Assembly: GCA_037442845.1 (NCBI GenBank)
Contig: JBBIPL010000030.1
Span: 1-21,963 of the forward strand
Reading direction: 5' to 3'
From: PFJX01 sp037442845
GTDB taxonomy: Bacteria > Pseudomonadota > Gammaproteobacteria > Burkholderiales > Thiobacillaceae
DNA length: 21,963 nt
Below the pieces are notes generated by a model. It had not been told where the DNA came from, searched no databases, and saw only the letters and a list, made by a program, of their open reading frames with translations. The position numbers and the translations under genes are program-made. Positions 14,470-21,911 of the stretch are shown piece after piece. Numbering within the stretch: the first letter of the stretch is position 1; each line of letters opens with the position of its first letter.

Positions 14470-14586
14470 TCATCGCCGCCGCCGCGCCAGCAGCCGGGCA
14501 TAGACCAGCAGGTTGAGCCGCACCACGAACAGGGTGAAGGCCAGGTGCAGCAGCAGGATCAGGTCGACCAGCAGGGCGTGGAGCAT
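14470..14586 (-). CDS. Small membrane protein, resembles truncated DUF2784 N-terminus
   Basis: A 38-codon frame whose product begins MLHALLVDLILLLHLAFTLF and forms a single hydrophobic helix followed by a basic end (ARLLARRRR). This matches the first membrane segment of the DUF2784 family, whose members are usually about 110-130 residues with several segments. The frame stops at TGA and only 65 nt remain before rsxA, so the rest of the family is absent rather than frameshifted. It starts 16 nt after the CDGSH gene stop and has no clear Shine-Dalgarno. It may be a gene remnant or a real one-helix protein; the strongly hydrophobic pattern suggests it was once coding. Confidence 0.45.
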   Translation of the reverse strand: MLHALLVDLILLLHLAFTLFVVRLNLLVYARLLARRRR

Positions 14587-14602
14587 GGCCGCGCGGGGGC
14601 GA

Positions 14603-14842
14603 TCAGTCCAGCAGTTCGTGGGCGCCGTCGCAGAACGGCGGGTTCGCCGAGTGCTTGCAGGTGCACAGCCAGACGGTCTCCTTCGCCTCCAGGGTGAAGC
14701 GGAAAGGGGTGAAGTCGGTGCCGGCGTGGGAACCGTCGCAATAGGGCTGGTTGCGCGAGCGGCCGCAACTGCACCACCAATACTCGCCGGCCTCCAGGGT
14801 GGCCTCGATGGGGGTTTTTCCGGCGACGACGGGTTCACTCAT
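14603..14842 (-). CDS. CDGSH iron-sulfur domain protein with two CDGSH motifs
   Basis: A 79-residue protein with two complete 2Fe-2S CDGSH motifs: C-x-C at 24/26 with PYCDGSH (Cys35, His39), and C-x-C at 60/62 with PFCDGAH (Cys71, His75). Each site gives the 3-Cys, 1-His ligation typical of mitoNEET-type proteins. Bacterial double-CDGSH proteins are small soluble Fe-S proteins of uncertain role in redox or cluster transfer. The ATG at 14842 has aaagga about 8 nt upstream. It sits just before the Fe-S-rich rsx operon on the same strand, which may or may not be meaningful. Confidence 0.93.
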   Translation of the reverse strand: MSEPVVAGKTPIEATLEAGEYWWCSCGRSRNQPYCDGSHAGTDFTPFRFTLEAKETVWLCTCKHSANPPFCDGAHELLD

Positions 14843-14925
14843 CAGGGATTCCTTTCATCCTGGAAAAAGCAGTTGAGTTAGCAAAATCGACCGCAACGCC
14901 AACATCCACGCGTGTTCCCTCACCC

Positions 14926-14997
14926 CTATCCCCTCTCCCGGAGGGAGAGGGGGAATTACACCCTCCCCCCTCCGGGGGAAGGGCCGGGGATGAGGGA
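14926..14997. repeat. REP-like palindromic intergenic element
   Basis: The core cccctctccc (14930-14939) pairs perfectly with gggagagggg (14943-14952) around a gga loop. A second ccccctccggggg-type hairpin follows. The outer ends tccctcacccc and ggggatgaggga also pair imperfectly, making a palindrome of about 72 bp. Similar ccctcacccc...ctctcccggagggagag elements are scattered between genes in many beta- and gammaproteobacteria. The whole 282-nt spacer 14843-15124 between the CDGSH gene and ald holds this element, a small stem (cgggta 15062-15067, tacccg 15076-15081) that might end ald transcription, and nothing else I recognise. Confidence 0.65.
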
Positions 14998-15124
14998 GCG
15001 ACGCTTCCACGCCAGCTTCCAACTGCCGGATTTAGGTTCATGGATATCCGACAGAATTAGTCGGGTACAGCATGATACCCGGTACGCTGACTGCGGTGTA
15101 GCGCGAAATCTCGAGGTCTTGTGG

Positions 15125-16201
15125 TCACGCCCGCAAGTCCGCCGCCAGGCCGGGATGGACGATGGCACCGGCGCTGACGTTGAGGCCGGCGGCGAAGCCC
15201 GCGTCGGCGGCCAGCGCGGCATCGGGGTCGGCGGCCAGTTTCAGCAGGTAGGGCAGGGTGGCCTCGGCCAGGGCCAGGGTGGCGGTGCGCGAGACCGCGC
15301 CGGGCATGTTGGTAACGCAGTAGTGCACGACGCCTTCCTCCACGTAGTAGGGAGCGCTGTGCGTGGTGGGGCGGGAGGTCTCGGCGATGCCGCCCTGGTC
15401 GATGGACACGTCCACCAGGGCCGCGCCTCTCGGCATGGCGCGGATCAGTTCCCGCGTCAGCAGAAGCGGCGCCCTGCGGCCGGGGACGTAGGCGGCGCCC
15501 ACCACCAGGTCGGCCTGGGCGACGCATTCGGCGATGTTGGCCGGGTTGGAGAAGCGGGTGCCCAGTTCGCCGCCGTAGAGGTCGTCGAAACGGCGCAGCC
15601 GCTCGGCGTCGCGGTCGAGCAGGCTGACGTCGGCGCCCACGCCGACGGCCAGGCGGACGGCGTTGGATCCGACCATGCCGCCGCCCAGGATCACCACCCG
15701 CGCGGGCGGCACGCCGGGCACGCCGGAGAGCAGCACGCCGCGACCGCCGTGCTTCATCTCCAGGCCGCGCATGCCGGCCTGGATGGCGAGCCGGCCGGCG
15801 ATCTCCGACATGGGCGCGAGCAGGGGGGTGCGCTGGCGCGCGTCGAGCACGGTTTCAAAGGCCACCGCATGCACGCCGCGGGCCATGAGTTCCCGCGCAA
15901 GATCGGCGTCGGCGGCCAGATGCAGGTAGCAGAACAGCCATTGCCCCTGGCGCAGGCGCGCCGTCTCGGCCGGCTGCGGCTCCTTGACCTTGAAGATGAG
16001 GTCCGCCGCATAGACGCCGGCGGCATCGTCGAGGCGGGCGCCGGCCTGTCGGTAGGCTTCGTCGTCGAAGCCGATGGCCGCGCCGGCGCCGGCCTCGACG
16101 CGGACTTCGTGGCCGGCGGCGAGCATTGCGGCGACGCCGGCGGGGGTGGCGGCGACGCGGTACTCGTGGTCCTTGATTTCCCTGGGAATACCGATGCGCA
16201 T
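15125..16201 (-). CDS. ald: Alanine dehydrogenase
   Basis: A 358-residue NAD-dependent L-alanine dehydrogenase that interconverts alanine and pyruvate plus ammonia. It begins MRIGIPREIKDHEYRVAATP, the family N-terminus. The pyruvate-binding lysine lies in FKVKEPQ (about 73), the catalytic histidine in YLHLAAD (His94) and the aspartate in VSIDQGG (Asp268). The dinucleotide-binding glycine loop is LGGGMVGSN (172-180). It is slightly shorter than the usual ~371 residues, mostly at the C-terminus. The start has gaaggag 6 nt upstream. It follows pyrD by 18 nt on the same strand, so the two are probably co-transcribed, though their pathways are unrelated. Confidence 0.94.
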   Translation of the reverse strand: MRIGIPREIKDHEYRVAATPAGVAAMLAAGHEVRVEAGAGAAIGFDDEAYRQAGARLDDAAGVYAADLIFKVKEPQPAETARLRQGQWLFCYLHLAADADLARELMARGVHAVAFETVLDARQRTPLLAPMSEIAGRLAIQAGMRGLEMKHGGRGVLLSGVPGVPPARVVILGGGMVGSNAVRLAVGVGADVSLLDRDAERLRRFDDLYGGELGTRFSNPANIAECVAQADLVVGAAYVPGRRAPLLLTRELIRAMPRGAALVDVSIDQGGIAETSRPTTHSAPYYVEEGVVHYCVTNMPGAVSRTATLALAEATLPYLLKLAADPDAALAADAGFAAGLNVSAGAIVHPGLAADLRA

Positions 16202-16207
16202 GCCGCT

Positions 16208-16214
16208 CTCCTTC
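16208..16214 (-). promoter_or_regulatory. Shine-Dalgarno of ald
   Basis: gaaggag on the minus strand, 6 nt before the ald ATG and within the 18-nt space after the pyrD stop. It fixes the ald start at 16201. Confidence 0.7.
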
Positions 16215-16219
16215 GTGTA

Positions 16220-17239
16220 TCAGGCCGCCAGCGCCTGCACGCACTCCCGCACCAGCGCGGGCCCCCGGTAGATCAGGCCGGTGTAAAACTGCACGAGGTC
16301 GGCCCCGGCGGCGACCTTCTCTTTCGCGTCGGCGCCGCTGAGGATGCCGCCGGCGCCGATGAGCGGCACTTCCCCCGCCAGGGCGGCGTGCAAGGCGGCC
16401 AGCACGCGGGTGGATCGCGCGCGCAGCGGCAGGCCGGACAGGCCGCCGGTCTCATTGCCGTGCGGCAGGTGCTGCACGCCCTCGCGCGCCAGGGTGGTGT
16501 TGGTGGCGATGACCGCGTCGACCCGGTGCTTGCGGAACAGGGCGGCCATGGCGTCGATTTGCGCCGCGTCGAGATCCGGGGCGATCTTCACCGCCACCGG
16601 CATGTAGCGCCCGTGCCGCTCCGCCAGGACCGCCTGCCGCGCCTTGATGGCGGCGAGCAGGGCGTCCAGCTCGTCGCCGCCCTGCAGGGCGCGCAGGTTC
16701 TTGGTGTTGGGCGAGGAGATGTTGACGGTGACGAAGCTGACCTTGCCGTACAGCTTGTCCAGCAGGGTCAGGTAGTCGTCGGCGGCGCGCTCGATGGGCG
16801 TGTCGAAGTTCTTGCCCAGGTTCACGCCCAGGATGCCGCGGTAGGCGGTGCGTTCCAGGTTGGCCAGCAGATGCTCGACGCCCAGGTTGTTGAAGCCCAT
16901 GCGGTTGATGATGGCTTGCGCTTCCGGCAGGCGGAACAGCCGCGGCTTCGGGTTGCCCGGCTGCGGGCGCGGGGTGACAGCGCCGATCTCGAGGAAGCCG
17001 AAGCCGAAGTCGCCCAGCGCGTCGATGGCTTCTCCGTTCTTGTCGAGGCCCGCGGCCAGCCCCACCGGGTTGGGGAAATCCAGGCCCATGACGCGCCTGG
17101 GCAGGGCCGGCACGCTGGGCAGGAAGGCCTTCAACAGCCCCATCGCGTGGGCCCGGCGCAGAGCGGATAGGGTCAGCTTGTGGGCGGTCTCGGGGTCGAG
17201 GCGGAACAGCAGGGGTTGGGCGAGAGCGTAGGGGTGCAT
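16220..17239 (-). CDS. pyrD: Dihydroorotate dehydrogenase (quinone), class 2
   Basis: A 339-residue class 2 PyrD, an FMN enzyme on the inner membrane that oxidises dihydroorotate to orotate in pyrimidine synthesis and passes electrons to quinone. The amphipathic N-terminal helices (residues about 1-40, LLFRLDPETAHKLTLSALRR) are the membrane and quinone entry part that defines class 2. Catalytic Ser175 lies in TVNISSPNT, as in E. coli. FMN-binding stretches include GLAAGLDKNG, INRMGFNN, VKIAPDL, NTTLAREG and LIGAGGI. The ATG at 17239 is preferred over a TTG at 17248. No good Shine-Dalgarno is visible; instead, 7-bp repeats lie upstream. Confidence 0.96.
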   Translation of the reverse strand: MHPYALAQPLLFRLDPETAHKLTLSALRRAHAMGLLKAFLPSVPALPRRVMGLDFPNPVGLAAGLDKNGEAIDALGDFGFGFLEIGAVTPRPQPGNPKPRLFRLPEAQAIINRMGFNNLGVEHLLANLERTAYRGILGVNLGKNFDTPIERAADDYLTLLDKLYGKVSFVTVNISSPNTKNLRALQGGDELDALLAAIKARQAVLAERHGRYMPVAVKIAPDLDAAQIDAMAALFRKHRVDAVIATNTTLAREGVQHLPHGNETGGLSGLPLRARSTRVLAALHAALAGEVPLIGAGGILSGADAKEKVAAGADLVQFYTGLIYRGPALVRECVQALAA

Positions 17240-17276
17240 GGCGGGCAAGGTACAAGGGGCGGGGGGTGAGGGGCAA

Positions 17277-17311
17277 GAGGCGGGAGGCGTGAGGCGGGAG
17301 GCGTGAAGGCG
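17277..17311 (+). repeat. Heptamer array upstream of pyrD, unit GAGGCGT/GAGGCGG
   Basis: The stretch reads as successive 7-bp units (gaggcgg, gaggcgt, gaggcgg, gaggcgt, gaaggcg), less perfect than the array before the SulP fusion gene but built on the same core. It is preceded by G-rich sequence (ggggcggggggtgagggg). It lies 40-70 nt upstream of the pyrD start on the opposite strand, the same relation as at the SulP fusion gene. Confidence 0.65.
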
Positions 17312-17320
17312 TAATACCCA

Positions 17321-17363
17321 CCCCCTAATCCCTAATCCCTAATCCCTAATCCCTAATCCCTAA
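17321..17363 (-). repeat. Telomere-like CCCTAAT tandem repeat with G-quadruplex potential
   Basis: Five exact CCCTAAT units plus a sixth CCCTAA, with CCC runs at 17323, 17330, 17337, 17344, 17351 and 17358 (period exactly 7). On the minus strand this is six GGG runs separated by four-base ATTA spacers, which satisfies the usual G-quadruplex pattern. It lies in the 234-nt region between divergent pyrD and the TonB-receptor gene, about 110 nt before the latter's start. The rest of that region shows no convincing promoter hexamers. Confidence 0.93.
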
Positions 17364-17473
17364 GCGTGAGGGGGTGTGAGCGCGGGTTACTTGTTAACAT
17401 TCGGCGGCGCTGGGGCCGTGCTGTCACGGTCCACACAACCATAACGCCAAAACCCCTACGTTCGCCGAACGCC

Positions 17474-19399
17474 ATGCACAAGAAACTCGCCCTGTCCTTG
17501 CTGCTGCTGTGCCCGCTGCCGGTCCTCGGAGCCGCGGGCGATGCCGACATCGATCAGCTCATGCCGCTGAGCCTGGAGGAACTGGTGCAGGTGGACGTGT
17601 CGATTTCCACCTACAGCAAGCAGCAGATGTCGAAGGCGCCTTCGGTGGTGTCGCTGATCACGGCGGAGGATATCCGCGCCACCGGCGCCGCCAATCTCAT
17701 GGACGTCCTGCGTGCAGTGCCGGGCATGTACGTGAAGCACAACCTGTTCGCCTTCCGCCCCCTCGTCACCCTGCGCGGCGCGCCTGGCAACAATGTCCTG
17801 CTCATGGTGAACGGCGCGCCGGTACGCGATCTGCTCTGGTCCAACGGCATCTACTGGAAGGGCCTGCCGGCCAGCATCATCGAGCGCATCGAGATCATCC
17901 GCGGTCCCGGCTCCGCCCTGTTCGGCGCCGACGCCTCGGCCGGCGTCATCAACGTCATCACCCACACCGCCGCCCCCATCACGCACGGCGAGGCCGGCCT
18001 GCGCGCCGGCAGCTACGACAGCCAGGCCGGCTGGCTGCGGCACGGCGGTAGCTGGAACGGCCTCGACGTCGGCCTGACCGCCGAGCTGTCCACCACCGAC
18101 GGCCACCGCCCGACCCTCTCGCCGGATCGCAACGGCAACACCGGCAAGGCCAACTATGAGTGGGACAACCAGGATTTGCGCTTTTCCCTGGCGGGCGGGC
18201 ACTGGCGGCTGCTCGCCGACTACCAGCGGCAGGATGATGTCGGCGCCGGCCTCAACGGCGCCGGCGTGCTCGACCCGCTGAACGAATCCGACAGCCGCCA
18301 GTACGGCCTCGCGCTGCATTACGACAATCCGCGCTTCGCCGCGGATTGGGGCCTGAACGCGGTGGCGCGCTACCGCGACGTGAAGTATTCCTCCGGCAAC
18401 GGATTCATCACCCTGGCGCCGCCGACGCGGGAATACCTGGATGCCGCCGAGCGCCAGGTCGGCCTCGAATTGAGCGGCCTCTACACCGGCTTGCGCCGCC
18501 ACGCCCTGCGCATCGGCGGCGGCGCCGCCTGGAACGAGACCTATGGCGTGCGCCAGGTCAACCCGCCCAATCCCGCCTTTCCGATTCCCGAACAAAGCCG
18601 CCGCGACCTCTACCTCTACCTGCAGGACGTATGGAGCCTGGCCGAGAATTGGGAGCTCACCGCCGGCCTGCGTTACGACGAGTTCAGCGATTTCGGCGGC
18701 GCCGCCACGCCGCGTCTGGCCCTGGTTTGGCAGACCGGCGAGCGGCTCACCAGCAAGCTGTTATATGGCGAGGCCTTCCGCGCGCCGTCGTATCAGGAAC
18801 TGTATTTCCAGACCGCCGCCAACACGCCGAACCCCGATCTGGAGCCCGAGCGCTCACGCACCTGGGAACTGGCCTTCGATTACCTGGCCAGCGACCGCCT
18901 GAAACTGGGCCTCAACCTTTACCGCTTCAAGCGTACCGACCTGATTTCCGGCGCCGGCGGGACATTCCGGAATGTGGGCAGCCACAGCGTGCGCGGCCTC
19001 GAACTGGAGGCGCGCTGGCAGGCCGCGCCGAGCCTGCTTTTCGCCGGCAATCTAACGCTGCTCGATCAGGATGACGGCCCGGCCGAGGATGTGAACGTTC
19101 CCGATGCAGCCCTGCACCTGCGCATGGACTGGGCGTTCCGCCCGCGCTGGGCCTGGGACGTGCAGGCCCACTGGTTCGGCCGGCGCTCGCTGCCGACCGG
19201 CGATCCGCGCGAGGAACTGGGCGCATACAGCCTGCTGGATACCACGCTGCACTACCGGCATGACCGCAACTGGGAGTTCGCGGTCTCCCTGCGCAATCTG
19301 CTAAACGAGGATGCCCGCGACTACAGCAGCCGCAATCTGCCGAACAATCTCCCCCTGCCCGGACGCAATTTCTTCGTCGAAGCGCGCTACGGCTTCTGA
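17474..19399 (+). CDS. TonB-dependent outer-membrane receptor
   Basis: A 641-residue outer-membrane receptor. A signal peptide (MHKKLALSLLLLCPLPVLGAAG, cleaved around residue 19-22) is followed by an acidic stretch with LSLEELVQVDVSISTYSKQQ. The plug domain (about 50-165) contains VVSLITAEDIRATGAANLMD, RGAPGNNVLLMVNGAPV and IERIEIIRGPGSALFGADA. A 22-strand-type barrel runs to the end, which finishes FVEARYGF with the terminal aromatic residue expected for BAM insertion. It takes up an unknown ligand with TonB energy. The barrel (641 aa) resembles cobalamin/siderophore receptors in size, but the ligand cannot be told from sequence. A YfiR gene starts 12 nt later, then a hybrid kinase, suggesting a sensing role. 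The ATG is chosen by the signal peptide; an upstream in-frame extension would precede it by 36 codons. Confidence 0.93.
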   Translation: MHKKLALSLLLLCPLPVLGAAGDADIDQLMPLSLEELVQVDVSISTYSKQQMSKAPSVVSLITAEDIRATGAANLMDVLRAVPGMYVKHNLFAFRPLVTLRGAPGNNVLLMVNGAPVRDLLWSNGIYWKGLPASIIERIEIIRGPGSALFGADASAGVINVITHTAAPITHGEAGLRAGSYDSQAGWLRHGGSWNGLDVGLTAELSTTDGHRPTLSPDRNGNTGKANYEWDNQDLRFSLAGGHWRLLADYQRQDDVGAGLNGAGVLDPLNESDSRQYGLALHYDNPRFAADWGLNAVARYRDVKYSSGNGFITLAPPTREYLDAAERQVGLELSGLYTGLRRHALRIGGGAAWNETYGVRQVNPPNPAFPIPEQSRRDLYLYLQDVWSLAENWELTAGLRYDEFSDFGGAATPRLALVWQTGERLTSKLLYGEAFRAPSYQELYFQTAANTPNPDLEPERSRTWELAFDYLASDRLKLGLNLYRFKRTDLISGAGGTFRNVGSHSVRGLELEARWQAAPSLLFAGNLTLLDQDDGPAEDVNVPDAALHLRMDWAFRPRWAWDVQAHWFGRRSLPTGDPREELGAYSLLDTTLHYRHDRNWEFAVSLRNLLNEDARDYSSRNLPNNLPLPGRNFFVEARYGF

Positions 19400-19411
19400 G
19401 ACGCCCTGCCC

Positions 19412-19936
19412 ATGCGGTTAACGCGTCCTTGCTTTCGTCACATCCTGGCCCTGCTGCTGGCGGTCTGGCTGCCCGTCGCCGCCGCCATGGAGGAGGCGCC
19501 GGAGCCGGCGTTGCGCGCGGTGCTGTTCTACAACTTCCTGAAATTCGCCGAAATGCCGGCCAATGGTGCCTCCGAGCAGCCCCTGAGCATCTGCGTGGCC
19601 GCGCGCGACCCGGAGTTGCTCGCGGCCATGGGGCGCCTGCGCGAGCGGCTTCTGCGCGGCCGTCCGCTGGCCGTGCGCGCCTACGAGGCGGCGGTGGACT
19701 GCGACGCGATCTACGTCGAGTCGCGCGCGCGCTGGCAGGCCATCGTCAACGGCGCCGGCACGCCGCGCGCCCTCACGGTGGGCGCCTATGCCGGCTTCGT
19801 CGACGAGGGCGGCATCATCGAATTGTCCTTCGAGGGCGGCCGCGCCCGCTTCGACATCAACCTGGTCGCCGCCCGCCAGGCCGGCATCCGCTTCAAGCCG
19901 CAACTGCTGCGCCTGGCGCTCCGCCTCATCGACTGA
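19412..19936 (+). CDS. YfiR-family (DUF4154) periplasmic protein
   Basis: A 174-residue exported protein. The N-terminus MRLTRPCFRHILALLLAVWLPVAAAMEE is a signal peptide with cleavage near AAA-M. The mature part has the YfiR landmarks: LRAVLFYNFLKFAEMP, LSICVAARDPEL, a central AVDCDAIYVES, LTVGAYAGFVDEGGIIELSFEGGRARFDIN, and a C-terminal helix GIRFKPQLLRLALRL. In Pseudomonas, YfiR binds the periplasmic CHASE8 domain of the diguanylate cyclase YfiN and holds it off. Here the next gene (5 nt on) is a histidine kinase with a CHASE8-like sensor, so the likely partner is that kinase. Two cysteines remain in the mature protein and could form one disulfide. Confidence 0.88.
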   Translation: MRLTRPCFRHILALLLAVWLPVAAAMEEAPEPALRAVLFYNFLKFAEMPANGASEQPLSICVAARDPELLAAMGRLRERLLRGRPLAVRAYEAAVDCDAIYVESRARWQAIVNGAGTPRALTVGAYAGFVDEGGIIELSFEGGRARFDINLVAARQAGIRFKPQLLRLALRLID

Positions 19937-19941
19937 CAGGC

Positions 19942-21909
19942 ATGCTTTCACCGCGCGCCTACGCCCGACTTCCCTTGCGCCTGCAACTGCTGGGGCTGGT
20001 GGCCGGCGCGGTGGTCCTGTCCCTGGCGGTATCCATGCTCAGCGCCATGGTCCTGGACTGGGGCCTGCACAAGGAGCAGGCCACCCACACCCTGGAGACC
20101 GCGGCGCGTAGCGCCGCCATCGCCGCCAGCGCGGCGGCCGCCTTCAACGATGCGGCGGCCGCCGCCGAGGCGCTGCGCATCCTCGCCGCGCAAAAGGAAA
20201 TCACCGCCGCCGCCGTTTATCGCCTGGACGGCAGCCGCCTCGCCGTGCATGGTGACGCCTTGCTGCCGCCGGCGCGGGCGGGGCCGTCGGCCGAACATGG
20301 GCCTGATTTTTCCCCGCTGCACACCACCACCCATCTGCTGCGGCCCATCGTCGTCGATGATTCCACCCTCGGCTGGATCTACCTGCACGCCGACCTGGGC
20401 AAGTTCCGCGCGCGCTACCTGCGGCAGACCGCTTTCACCGTGCTGGCCAGTCTGGCCGGTCTGGGGCTGGCGATCTGGCTGGGCATGCGCCTCATCGAGC
20501 GCATCACCCGCCCGGTGCGCGGTCTCGCCGATCTCGCCCACCGCGTCCGCGATGAAGGCAATTACAGCCTGCGCGCCGATGCCGCCGAGGCGGGCGGCGG
20601 CGCCAACGAGGTCGCCGAACTGGTGGCCGGGTTCAACGCCATGCTGGCGGAGATCGAACAGCGCAATTGGGAACTGGACGAGCACCGGCGCGAGCTGGAG
20701 CAACGCGTCGCCGAGCGCACCGCGGCGCTGGACCAGGCCAATTTCTCCCTGCTGGCGCAGAAACGCCGCGCCGAGGAGGCCAATCAGGCGAAATCCCGTT
20801 TTCTGGCGGCGGCCAGCCACGATCTGCGCCAGCCCATGCACGCCCTCAGCCTGCTGGTCTTGGCCCTCGGCGATAACCTGCGGGAACACGGCGAGGCCGG
20901 CGAGCGCTGGACGGAGACGCAGCGGCTGGCGGGTCTGATCGAGTCCTCCGTGCGCAACATGGGCAATCTGCTCAACGACCTGCTCGATCTCTCGCGCCTC
21001 GAAGCCGGCGTCATCGTGCCGCATCCGGTGTGCACGCCGGTTGATCAGCTCCTCGGCCGGCTGCACGCGCGCTTTCTCCCTCTCGCCCTGAAAAAGGGCC
21101 TGCGCATGCGCTTCGTGCCCGGCCACATGGAGGTGGAGACCGACCCCGTGCTGCTCGACCGCATTCTCTCCAACCTCATCGACAACGCCATCCGTTACAC
21201 CGACAGCGGCGGCATCCTGGTGGGGACAAGGCGGCGGGCGGGCGGCGCGCGCATCGAAGTGGTGGACAGCGGCATCGGCATTCCCGAGGCGATGCTGGAG
21301 CGCATCTTCGAAGAGTATTTCCAGCTCGGCAATCCGGAACGCGGCCGCGACAAGGGGCAGGGCCTCGGCCTCAGCATCGTCAAGCGGCTGGCCGACTTGC
21401 TGGGCTGCCGGATCAGCGTGCGTTCCCGTCCGGGGCGCGGCACCCATTTCAGCCTGGAACTGCCGCCTTGCGCCGCCGCCGCGCCGGCGCCGGCGCCGGC
21501 GCGCAGCGAGCACGCCGCCGAGCCTGCCGCGTTGCCGGGGCGGGACGGGCTGGTGCTGCTGGTGGAGGACGACGCGGTGATTGTCCAGGCCATGCGCGCG
21601 CTCTTCGCGCAGTGGGGCGTGCCGCTGATTACCGCTTCCGGCGCCGAGGAAGCCCTGCGCGCGCTGGACGCGGCCGGACGCACGCCCGCCCTGGTGCTGT
21701 CCGATTACCGCCTGCCCGGCGGCCGCGACGGCATCGAGGTGGTCGCGCGCCTGCGCGCGCGCTATGGCGGCGATTTACCGGCCATGCTGGTCAGCGGCGA
21801 TACCGGCGAGGAAGCCATGCGCGCCGTCGCCGCATCGGGCCTGACCCTGCTGCACAAGCCGCTGCATCCGGCCAAGCTGCGCGCCCTGCTGGCGCACGTT
21901 CTGAAATAA
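19942..21909 (+). CDS. Hybrid sensor histidine kinase with CHASE8-like sensor, HAMP, kinase and receiver domains
   Basis: A 655-residue inner-membrane kinase. Membrane segments lie at about 16-38 and 163-183 and enclose a periplasmic domain resembling CHASE8 (ARSAAIAASAAAAFNDAAAA, EITAAAVYRLDGSRLAVHG). A HAMP region follows (about 184-245), then a coiled coil (240-285). The phospho-acceptor H box is ASHDLRQPMHAL (His293), the N box NLIDNAIRYT (Asn415), the G1 box DSGIGIP and the G2 box GQGLGLSIV. An Ala/Pro linker (about 511-530) leads to a receiver domain with VEDD (541-544), phospho-acceptor Asp588 in LSDYRLP, and Lys639 in HKP. No DNA-binding or GGDEF output domain is attached, so the phosphoryl group must pass to another protein. 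YfiR is encoded just upstream and a GGDEF gene ends 2 nt downstream on the other strand. Confidence 0.93.
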   Translation: MLSPRAYARLPLRLQLLGLVAGAVVLSLAVSMLSAMVLDWGLHKEQATHTLETAARSAAIAASAAAAFNDAAAAAEALRILAAQKEITAAAVYRLDGSRLAVHGDALLPPARAGPSAEHGPDFSPLHTTTHLLRPIVVDDSTLGWIYLHADLGKFRARYLRQTAFTVLASLAGLGLAIWLGMRLIERITRPVRGLADLAHRVRDEGNYSLRADAAEAGGGANEVAELVAGFNAMLAEIEQRNWELDEHRRELEQRVAERTAALDQANFSLLAQKRRAEEANQAKSRFLAAASHDLRQPMHALSLLVLALGDNLREHGEAGERWTETQRLAGLIESSVRNMGNLLNDLLDLSRLEAGVIVPHPVCTPVDQLLGRLHARFLPLALKKGLRMRFVPGHMEVETDPVLLDRILSNLIDNAIRYTDSGGILVGTRRRAGGARIEVVDSGIGIPEAMLERIFEEYFQLGNPERGRDKGQGLGLSIVKRLADLLGCRISVRSRPGRGTHFSLELPPCAAAAPAPAPARSEHAAEPAALPGRDGLVLLVEDDAVIVQAMRALFAQWGVPLITASGAEEALRALDAAGRTPALVLSDYRLPGGRDGIEVVARLRARYGGDLPAMLVSGDTGEEAMRAVAASGLTLLHKPLHPAKLRALLAHVLK

Positions 21910-21911
21910 AC

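Noticed and set aside
14912..17170. Plus-strand frame of about 750 codons opposite ald and pyrD
   Set aside because: Low-complexity antisense of two clear housekeeping genes.
17321..17363. CRISPR array or true telomere
   Set aside because: The repeat is 7 bp with no spacers, and it lies inside ordinary chromosomal sequence.
21475..21505. GC-rich gccggc repeat in the kinase gene as a regulatory repeat
   Set aside because: It is in frame and encodes the Ala/Pro linker between kinase and receiver domains.
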